6,065 nucleotides of DNA from an uncultured Clostridia bacterium (lineage in GTDB: Bacteria > Bacillota > Clostridia > RUG12999): NCBI GenBank assembly GCA_938005345.1, contig CALLNG010000322.1, positions 1 to 6,065 on the forward strand, read 5' to 3'. The translations under genes were made by a program, and so were the position numbers. Below the pieces are notes generated by a model that was not told where the DNA came from, did not search any database, and saw only the letters and a list, made by a program, of their open reading frames with translations. Positions 1-5,269 of this stretch are shown piece after piece (the first letter of the stretch is position 1; every line of letters starts with the position of its first letter).

Positions 1-531
1 CGCTATTTTGCTCGCAGACGAATGGGTAACAAGTATCAACGCATAGCTACTCAGCCTGATATTGAACGAAAATTGCAATGTGCAGACGTGATCCTGCCTA
101 CTCGACGACATTATTGGATCGAAAACAATTATACGCAGTATATACATGCCCATCATGAAAACGATCTGGTCTATACAAGACAGATCATTGCTGAACGGTA
201 TCCGGCCTATCTGCCAGCCTGGGAGAGAGTGATGCACAAAACCAGTGGTCACCGCTTCAACCTTTTCGCCATGAAAACATCGCTTTTGCATGCTTATTGC
301 GAATGGCTGTTTGACATCTTGTTTGAACTAGAGAAAAGACTGGATATCTCTCATTACAACGCATTAGATACGCGTGTATTCGGACTGGTGGCCGAAAGGC
401 TGTTAGATGTCTGGATAGAGACAAACCAGATTCACTATGTCGAAATGCCGGTAGTTTATCTAGAAAATCAACATTGGGGACGTAAAATCCGTTTGTTTCT
501 GGAACGCAAATGGCGGGGGAGAAAATTATGA
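1..531 (+). CDS. DUF4422 domain protein (putative capsular/exopolysaccharide glycosyltransferase), 5' end missing
   Basis: The frame is open to the window edge, so the ATG at 22 is probably an internal Met and the 176 residues seen are the C-terminal part. The first residues (RYFARRR) look like the end of the conserved HYRRYF-type motif of DUF4422, suggesting that roughly the first third of the protein lies upstream. Other family hallmarks follow: ADVILPTRRHYWIENNYTQY (residues 28-47 of the fragment), HAHHENDL, a TSGHRFNLFAMK block, the YCEWLFDILFELEKRLD helix, and ERLLDVW near the end. The family is known from capsule, exopolysaccharide and LPS loci. Its biochemistry is poorly defined, and a sugar-transfer role is inferred from context. 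There is no signal peptide or membrane segment in the visible part, so a cytoplasmic or membrane-peripheral location is likely. The TGA stop overlaps the next gene's ATG (ATGA at 528-531), a sign of translational coupling. Family assignment is confident; function is not. Confidence 0.88.
   Translation, partial: RYFARRRMGNKYQRIATQPDIERKLQCADVILPTRRHYWIENNYTQYIHAHHENDLVYTRQIIAERYPAYLPAWERVMHKTSGHRFNLFAMKTSLLHAYCEWLFDILFELEKRLDISHYNALDTRVFGLVAERLLDVWIETNQIHYVEMPVVYLENQHWGRKIRLFLERKWRGRKL
515..521 (+). promoter_or_regulatory. Shine-Dalgarno that sets the GT2 start at 528
   Basis: GGGGGAG lies 6 bases before the ATG at 528. The alternative in-frame ATG at 510 has no purine-rich site at a useful distance, and its extra residues (MAGEKI) precede the normal GT2 beginning. 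The site lies inside the end of the DUF4422 gene, so ribosomes finishing that gene could re-initiate here. Confidence 0.75.
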
Positions 532-1511
532 ATGGAAGTGACCCACTTATTTCCGTTATTGTTCCTGTATATAATGGCGCGAGGGATCTTCCCACATGTT
601 TGGAATCTCTACTCGCACAGACGTATACCCATTTAGAAATCGTGCTGATAAATGATGGCTCTACGGATGGAACAGAAAGCATTGGACTGGCCTATGCACA
701 AAGAGATGCTCGTGTTATGTACTTCCAACACCCCAATGCCGGCCTGGCAGAAACGCGCAATATCGGTATTGCACAGGCAAGGGGGGAATATTGCTGCTTT
801 GTAGATGCTGATGATTGGGTTGAGCCCGAGTACCTCTCCTATTTGTTTGATTTGCTATCCCAAAGCGGCCTTGGCGCAAGCGCCTGTAATCACTGGATTC
901 ACCGTGGCTCAAAGCCACATCTAAGATTTGAAAATGCACCCGACAAAGCGGTCCTCAAGCCCGAAGAAACCTTTGCCCATATCCTTCGAGATGAATACCC
1001 CGATGTAAGCGCATGGGGAAAACTATATCATCGAAGTATTTTGAAAAATATTTGCTATCCAATAGGCCGTTTGTTTGAAGATACTTATCGCATTGCGGAG
1101 ATCATCCTTCGGTCGGGAGGAATTGTCTTTGGAAACCGGCCACAGTATCATTACCGTATCAGTACCAGCTCGCTCAGCCGGGGAACATTTGATGAAAAAA
1201 AGCTGGATTATATTGGGGCAACGAATCACATGATTGAGGTTATCACGCGTTCGTATCCAGCGCTTGCGAAAGCTGCGGCGGCAAGAAAACTTCATGCACT
1301 GCTCAGCGTACGAAGATATTTGGTGGGCTGTTCAGAGACAGAACGGAGTATACGTGGCGAGCTGGAAAAGCAAATTTGCCTTCAGGGTAAAGCGGCTCTG
1401 ACAAGTGGGGCCTTAGCCTGTCGCGAGCGTATTGGTCTTTGGGCGTTACATTTGGGAAGTAGTAGTTTTGATACTTTGTGGAAGGTGTATGAATGGCTCA
1501 GACAGAGATAA
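528..1511 (+). CDS. Glycosyltransferase family 2 (GT-A fold), polysaccharide biosynthesis
   Basis: This 327-residue protein should transfer a sugar from a nucleotide-sugar donor to a growing lipid-linked glycan at the cytoplasmic face of the membrane. The GT2 catalytic domain fills the N-terminal half: the ISVIVPVYN first strand (residues 8-16), INDGSTDGT with the nucleotide-binding Asp43, ETRNIG (76-80), and the metal-binding FVDADDW (91-97, DxD at 93-95). AWGKLYHRSIL (162-172) and an ED pair (184-185, in GRLFEDTYR) match the acceptor/catalytic-base region of EpsH/EpsJ-like and capsular GT2 enzymes. The C-terminal 110 residues are helical and less recognisable; no clear membrane segment is seen. 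I chose the ATG at 528 over 510 because of the Shine-Dalgarno at 515-521 and the ATGA overlap with the upstream stop. The 3' end overlaps the next gene by 19 bases. Donor and linkage cannot be told from sequence. Confidence 0.93.
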   Translation: MNGSDPLISVIVPVYNGARDLPTCLESLLAQTYTHLEIVLINDGSTDGTESIGLAYAQRDARVMYFQHPNAGLAETRNIGIAQARGEYCCFVDADDWVEPEYLSYLFDLLSQSGLGASACNHWIHRGSKPHLRFENAPDKAVLKPEETFAHILRDEYPDVSAWGKLYHRSILKNICYPIGRLFEDTYRIAEIILRSGGIVFGNRPQYHYRISTSSLSRGTFDEKKLDYIGATNHMIEVITRSYPALAKAAAARKLHALLSVRRYLVGCSETERSIRGELEKQICLQGKAALTSGALACRERIGLWALHLGSSSFDTLWKVYEWLRQR

Positions 1512-2665
1512 AACCATTGCGGGTTCTTGTTGTTGGTATGACAGACCGGATAGGCGGACTAGAAACTTTCTTGATGAGCTATTGTGAACCATTATTTGGC
1601 AGAGGAATTCATTTTGACTTTCTGTGCCGCTTTCCGGTGTGCAGTTTTCAGGCCAGAATTGAGGAGATGGGCGGTCGCGTGTTTCATATATGCCGCCGCA
1701 GTCGAAATCCAGTTCGGTTTTATCGTGAGATCCGAACGTTTTTTCGTGAGCATGGTCGGGAATATGACGTAATCTGGGACAATGAGTGCATGATGAACGA
1801 TTTGACCCCCTTGCAGCTGGCCAAACGCATCGGTATCCCCTGCCGGATTTACCATAGTCACAACGCAGCCAATACAGCCGTGGGAATAAAAGGAAAGCTT
1901 CAGGGAATGTTGCATCGCCTACACCGCAGATATGCGGACCGCTATGTAACGGATTTCTGGGCATGCTCTGAATCAGCAGCACAATGGGGTTGTCCTACTC
2001 GAGTAATAAAAAGAAAGCTTTACCGGATTATTCGCAACGCAATGAATATAGATCCTTTCGGTTATAAACCCGAAGTGCGGAGGCGGGTCCGCCAGGAGCT
2101 TGACTTGGAAGATGCCTATGCGGTAGGATTTGTAGGGCAACTCACCAGCGCCAAAAATGCCGGTTTTTTGTTGGATGCCTTTTCGAGATTCCTGCATAGC
2201 AATCCGGATGCTGCACTAGTGTTAGCAGGAGATGGAGTGGAGAAAACGCGACTGGAAAAACAGGCAAAGCGGCTTGATTTGGAAGAACGGGTGCATTTTT
2301 GGGGTGCCTGCGACAGGATTCCCGAATTACTGCAGGCATTGGACTTGTTTGCAATGCCATCCAAAACAGAAGGCCTTGGTATTGCTGCTGTGGAAGCACA
2401 AATCAGCGGCTTGGATTGTATCCTTTCTGATAGATTTCCTGCGGAAGTATGCTTTCGAAATAATGTGGTATTTCTGCCCATTGATAATGCCCAAGAGTGG
2501 GCGAAAGCTATGGAAAAGATGCGATATCACGGCTATTCCCGTACGGATGGACGGGATGATGCCCAACAAGCAGGCTATGACATAAAAACACAGTTGGGCT
2601 TTGTAGAAACACTGTGGAGGACGAAAAATGATTCAGAGATTTCTGGAGTACAGATTTCTATTTGA
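1493..2665 (+). CDS. Glycosyltransferase family 4 (GT-B fold), EpsF-like
   Basis: A 390-residue retaining-type glycosyltransferase of GT4 size. The N-terminal Rossmann half opens with LRVLVVGMTDRIGGLETFL, whose GGLET (21-25) is the glycine-rich loop typical of the family, and includes HSHN (121-124). The linker/second half begins around NAMNIDPF (182-189). The donor-binding domain shows VGFVGQLTSAKN (211-222), LVLAGDGVEK, VHFWGACDRIPELL and the E-x7-E motif in TEGLGIAAVEAQ (Glu293 and Glu301). It resembles Bacillus EpsF-type exopolysaccharide enzymes and should act in the cytoplasm on a lipid-linked acceptor. AAGG at 1482-1485 lies 7 bases before the ATG, inside the end of the preceding GT2 gene, which it overlaps by 19 bases. 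Its own last 12 codons overlap the following permease gene by 38 bases in another frame. The sugar specificity is unknown; UDP- or GDP-linked donors are both possible. Confidence 0.93.
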   Translation: MAQTEIKPLRVLVVGMTDRIGGLETFLMSYCEPLFGRGIHFDFLCRFPVCSFQARIEEMGGRVFHICRRSRNPVRFYREIRTFFREHGREYDVIWDNECMMNDLTPLQLAKRIGIPCRIYHSHNAANTAVGIKGKLQGMLHRLHRRYADRYVTDFWACSESAAQWGCPTRVIKRKLYRIIRNAMNIDPFGYKPEVRRRVRQELDLEDAYAVGFVGQLTSAKNAGFLLDAFSRFLHSNPDAALVLAGDGVEKTRLEKQAKRLDLEERVHFWGACDRIPELLQALDLFAMPSKTEGLGIAAVEAQISGLDCILSDRFPAEVCFRNNVVFLPIDNAQEWAKAMEKMRYHGYSRTDGRDDAQQAGYDIKTQLGFVETLWRTKNDSEISGVQISI

Positions 2666-3395
2666 GGAACTGAGCAAGCGAGACTTCCGAAAAAAGTATA
2701 AGCGTACTATGCTTGGAATGTTATGGAGCATTTTGAACCCGCTGCTAACGCTAATGATTATGCGGATTGTATTTACCCAATTTTTCGGCGCTACAATTCC
2801 GCATTACACTACGTATTTGTTTGCAGGCAACTTGGTATTTTCCTATTTTTCTGAAGCTACTAACAGTGGAATGCTTGCCTTAGTTGGAAATAAGGATATT
2901 TTTTCAAAGGTAAATATTCCCAAATATATGTTTGTTCTTTCTGCCAATACCTCCTCTTTCATCAATTTTCTGCTGACGTTGTGTGTGTTCTTTGTCTTTG
3001 TTGCAGCGGATGGAATTTCAATCGCATGGAGTTTCTTGTTTTTGCCAGTTCCGATATTCCTGTTATTGTTATTTAATATCGGCTGTGGTATGATCCTGTC
3101 AGCCTTGAATCTGTTTTTTCAGGACACAAAATATCTCTACAACGTATTTACTATGTTGCTGATGTACCTCTCGGCTATTTTTTATCAAGTGGAGAGTTTC
3201 CCCCTACAATACCAGCGCCTGTTTTTACTCAACCCTGTTTATGTTTATATCAAGATGCTTCGTCTGATCGTCATTAATGGTGGATTGCCAAGTGCTCAGT
3301 TTTTTTGTTTGGCAGTGTTTTATACATTGGCCGTCAATATCATTGGCATTTTAATCTATCATAAGTATAACAATCGTTTCTTGTATTATGTGTAA
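2628..3395 (+). CDS. ABC-2 type polysaccharide export permease (Wzm/TagG/RfbA-like)
   Basis: A 255-residue integral membrane protein, the usual size for the permease half of an ABC-dependent polysaccharide or teichoic acid exporter. The N-terminus has the characteristic amphipathic stretch and cytoplasmic segment (ELSKRDFRKKYKRTMLGMLW, residues 14-33), followed by about six hydrophobic segments near 34-53, 62-80, 107-127, 134-160, 171-187 and 222-244. FFQDTKYLYNVFTMLLMYLS (163-182) and the LNPVYVYI segment (201-208) match the conserved regions of the ABC2_membrane family. It should form a homodimer with the ATPase encoded next and move the lipid-linked glycan across the membrane. GGAGG at 2616-2620 lies 7 bases before the ATG, which supports this start although it falls 38 bases inside the GT4 gene. 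The gene looks more AT-rich than its neighbours, as expected for a membrane protein rich in Phe, Leu and Ile. The exported polymer is not identifiable here. Confidence 0.93.
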   Translation: MIQRFLEYRFLFEELSKRDFRKKYKRTMLGMLWSILNPLLTLMIMRIVFTQFFGATIPHYTTYLFAGNLVFSYFSEATNSGMLALVGNKDIFSKVNIPKYMFVLSANTSSFINFLLTLCVFFVFVAADGISIAWSFLFLPVPIFLLLLFNIGCGMILSALNLFFQDTKYLYNVFTMLLMYLSAIFYQVESFPLQYQRLFLLNPVYVYIKMLRLIVINGGLPSAQFFCLAVFYTLAVNIIGILIYHKYNNRFLYYV

Positions 3396-3401
3396 GAGAG
3401 G
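3396..3401 (+). promoter_or_regulatory. Shine-Dalgarno that favours the ATPase start at 3411
   Basis: GAGAGG directly abuts the ATG at 3402, which leaves no spacer for that codon, but sits 9 bases before the ATG at 3411. The second Met is therefore the more likely start. The site follows immediately after the permease stop at 3393-3395. Confidence 0.6.
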
Positions 3402-3410
3402 ATGGGTGCT

Positions 3411-4226
3411 ATGATTACGGATATGTCATGCCCTGCCCTTTCGGTGCAGGATGTAGCCGTTCTCTATATGATCGGTGATTTCAAGGACATTGGCTTGAAG
3501 GAATTTTTGATGCGTAAGATCACCAAAACCTATAAAGCCGAACAGTTCTGGGCTGTAAATGGCATTTCCTTCAGCCTGCAAAAAGGTGATATGCTGGGCA
3601 TTGTGGGCGTTAACGGCGCAGGAAAATCCACACTGTTAAAAGCAATCAGCGGAGTAATGACGCCTACGCGAGGTACAGTAAAGGTAAATGGCAAAGTATC
3701 CGCACTGCTGGAATTGGGCACCGGTTTTGACGAGGACCTTACGGTAAAGGAAAATGCCTATCTGCGAGGTGCGATGCTTGGTTATACGCGTACATTTATG
3801 GATGAAAAATGTGACGAGTTAATTGAATTTGCCGAACTTACCGATTTTAGAGACCGACCTTTCCGGCAGCTTTCTTCCGGAATGAAGTCCCGCATCGCTT
3901 TTTCTATTGCAAGTATGCTCCAGCCAGACATATTGATATTGGATGAGGTGCTATCCGTTGGGGATGGTGCGTTTCAGGAAAAAAGTGCAAAAAAAATGAG
4001 AGAGATGATTAGCGGAGGGGCTACTACACTGCTGGTCTCACACTCTGTGGAACAAGTGCGCAGCCTGTGCAATAAGGTGCTTTGGCTGCATCACGGTCGA
4101 CAGGTCGCCTTTGGTGACGGGCCTCAGCTTTGTGATGTATACGAACATTTTTTAAACTATCAGGAACAAGGAATTTCATCCGCATTTGAGCATTGTGGGT
4201 ATCCACAGGGGGATGTGCATGAGTGA
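3411..4226 (+). CDS. ABC transporter ATPase for polysaccharide export (Wzt/TagH/RfbB-like, short form)
   Basis: This 271-residue nucleotide-binding subunit would power export by the permease encoded just upstream. All core motifs are intact: Walker A in GIVGVNGAGKST (residues 63-74), the family-typical Q-loop region ELGTGFDEDLTVKEN (101-115), the ABC signature LSSGM (154-158), Walker B ILILDE (174-179) followed by the D-loop SVGD, and the H-loop in LLVSHS (His211). The N-terminal extension before Walker A, with FLMRKITKTYKAEQFWAV, is typical of Wzt/TagH/RfbB proteins. The chain ends about 60 residues after the H-loop, so it lacks the C-terminal carbohydrate-binding domain of the longer Wzt proteins. 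The ATG at 3411 is preferred over 3402 on Shine-Dalgarno spacing; this changes the protein by three residues. The gap to the permease is 15 bases, and the 3' end overlaps the next GT2 gene by 8 bases. It contains an A8 run at 3989-3996. Confidence 0.93.
   Translation: MITDMSCPALSVQDVAVLYMIGDFKDIGLKEFLMRKITKTYKAEQFWAVNGISFSLQKGDMLGIVGVNGAGKSTLLKAISGVMTPTRGTVKVNGKVSALLELGTGFDEDLTVKENAYLRGAMLGYTRTFMDEKCDELIEFAELTDFRDRPFRQLSSGMKSRIAFSIASMLQPDILILDEVLSVGDGAFQEKSAKKMREMISGGATTLLVSHSVEQVRSLCNKVLWLHHGRQVAFGDGPQLCDVYEHFLNYQEQGISSAFEHCGYPQGDVHE
4207..4212 (+). promoter_or_regulatory. Shine-Dalgarno that sets the second GT2 start at 4219
   Basis: AGGGGG sits 6 bases before the ATG at 4219. The in-frame ATG at 4213 touches it with no spacer, and the more upstream in-frame ATG at 4186 has no such site and would add residues unlike a GT2 N-terminus. 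Start 4219 gives MSEPLVSIIIPVFN, a standard opening for the family. Confidence 0.7.
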
Positions 4227-5199
4227 ACCGCTAGTATCCATCATTATTCCGGTATTTAATGGGTCCAATTATCTAGCTAACGCTATTGACAGTGCGCTTG
4301 GACAGACCTATCCGCACTGCGAAGTGATTGTGGTTAACGATGGGTCTAATGACGAGGGGGCAACCGAAAGTATTGCGCGCAGCTATGGAGATAGAATCCG
4401 CTACCATTACAAGGAAAATGGTGGTGTGGCCTCGGCAATGAATCTGGGGATACGTCTTATGCATGGCGACTATTTCAGTTGGCTTTCGCATGATGATTAT
4501 TATCATCCGGACAAAATACTTCATCAACTTGCATATATACCCCCACAAAGGCCTGATACGGTGGTTTATAGCGATTACGAATACTTGGATACCATTACTG
4601 GCCAGCGGCTGCCTTTCCGGCTGGAAGAGCGCTTTACTGCTCAACAGCTGAGCACCCCGCTCTTCCCGGTAATGTTTCGGCTGGTACACGGTAGCGCCAC
4701 ATTGATACATCACAGTTTGTTTGACAAAGTAGGGATGTTTGATGAGGCTCAACTCACCACGCAGGACTATGATATGTGGCTAAGGGTTTTCCGATATGCC
4801 AAAGTGTGTCATTGCCCGCATTGCGATATGACCTCACGTTTGCACCCACAGGCCGGGAACCAGACAGATCCGCATTTTATCGCCAATGCCAGCGACTTCT
4901 GGATCCGTGCAGACAGGTTGCTTACGGATAACGAAAGAACACAGCTTTGTGGATCACCCCATCTCTATTACCGGCAAATGTACGCTACGCTGGTAAACAG
5001 CAAATACGAGAAGGCAAAATGGTATTTTGCCGAACAGGCAAAAAAGACAGAGACAAAAAAAAATGTGCAGGAACGTTTTGAACCAATTTGCTTGCCAGAA
5101 TGGCGCTTTTCTACACGTGTGAAGCGGGCAGTACTCAGATATGGGATTTTAGGAACCGTAGGAAAGGTAAAAGAACGCCTGTTTTCCCAAATACATTGA
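4219..5199 (+). CDS. Glycosyltransferase family 2 with SHDD metal motif
   Basis: A 326-residue GT2 enzyme, clearly different from the one at 528-1511. The GT-A domain starts with LVSIIIPVFNG (residues 5-15), then VVNDGSND with the nucleotide-binding Asp41, ENGGVASAMNLGI (66-78) and YFSWLSHDDYYHPDKI (85-100). In this subgroup SHDD (90-93) takes the place of the classical DxD. HGSATLIHHSLFDKVGMFDE (157-176) and TQDYDMWLR (181-189) match the acceptor-site and catalytic-base region of GT2 enzymes in capsule loci. From about 245 onward the chain is basic and helical (many Lys/Arg) with no obvious membrane segment; peripheral membrane binding is possible. The expected role is adding a residue to the lipid-linked glycan in the cytoplasm. 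The start overlaps the ATPase gene by 8 bases. An A9 tract at 5055-5063 encodes part of TKKN (279-282). Donor sugar unknown. Confidence 0.92.
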   Translation: MSEPLVSIIIPVFNGSNYLANAIDSALGQTYPHCEVIVVNDGSNDEGATESIARSYGDRIRYHYKENGGVASAMNLGIRLMHGDYFSWLSHDDYYHPDKILHQLAYIPPQRPDTVVYSDYEYLDTITGQRLPFRLEERFTAQQLSTPLFPVMFRLVHGSATLIHHSLFDKVGMFDEAQLTTQDYDMWLRVFRYAKVCHCPHCDMTSRLHPQAGNQTDPHFIANASDFWIRADRLLTDNERTQLCGSPHLYYRQMYATLVNSKYEKAKWYFAEQAKKTETKKNVQERFEPICLPEWRFSTRVKRAVLRYGILGTVGKVKERLFSQIH

Positions 5200-5225
5200 T
5201 ATGGTGATAGAATTCAGGAATGTAT
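5191..5225 (+). repeat. Short inverted repeat across the second GT2 stop codon
   Basis: ATACATT (5191-5197) is perfectly complementary to AATGTAT (5219-5225), with a 21-base loop. The stem is only 7 bp, mostly A-T, and is not followed by a T-run, so it does not look like an intrinsic terminator. It may be chance. Confidence 0.3.
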
Positions 5226-5269
5226 CCGTTGCAATTACAAAAATGTAGCATGAACAAAGGAGAAAGAAA
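5200..5269 (+). other. Intergenic gap before gmd
   Basis: This is the only sizeable non-coding gap in the window (70 bases). It carries the gmd ribosome-binding site at its end. I find no convincing -35/-10 pair: TTGCAA at 5229-5234 could pass for a -35 box, but there is no good -10 box at 16-18 bases. There is also no GC-rich hairpin with a T-run. A weak AT-rich inverted repeat overlaps its left end (5191-5225). Whether gmd is co-transcribed with the upstream genes cannot be settled by eye. Confidence 0.6.
5256..5262 (+). promoter_or_regulatory. Strong Shine-Dalgarno of gmd
   Basis: AAAGGAG ends 7 bases before the ATG at 5270. It is one of the best ribosome-binding sites in the window and supports that start over the in-frame ATG at 5282. 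Unlike those of most upstream genes, it lies outside the preceding coding region. Confidence 0.8.

Noticed and set aside
257..682. 141-codon open frame on the - strand
   Set aside because: Runs antisense across the junction of the DUF4422 and GT2 genes, both strongly supported on the + strand.
1446..1982. 178-codon open frame on the - strand
   Set aside because: It lies antisense to the end of the GT2 gene and the first part of the GT4 gene, both with clear conserved motifs; its translation looks like no known family and is rich in Cys, Pro and Ser as expected for a shadow frame.
2232..2585. 117-codon + strand open frame inside the GT4 gene
   Set aside because: Alternate-frame shadow of the GT4 donor-binding domain, with unusual composition (many Trp, Lys and Met) and no family signal.
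3300..3306. T7 run in the permease gene as a slippage site
   Set aside because: Short, and coding for Phe residues in a membrane segment where T-rich codons are expected.
4273..4752. 159-codon open frame on the - strand
   Set aside because: Antisense to the catalytic domain of the second GT2 gene; no recognisable motif and no credible ribosome-binding site.
5191..5225. Inverted repeat considered as a rho-independent terminator
   Set aside because: The 7-bp AT-rich stem with a 21-base loop and no T-run does not meet the usual form; it is listed only as a weak repeat.
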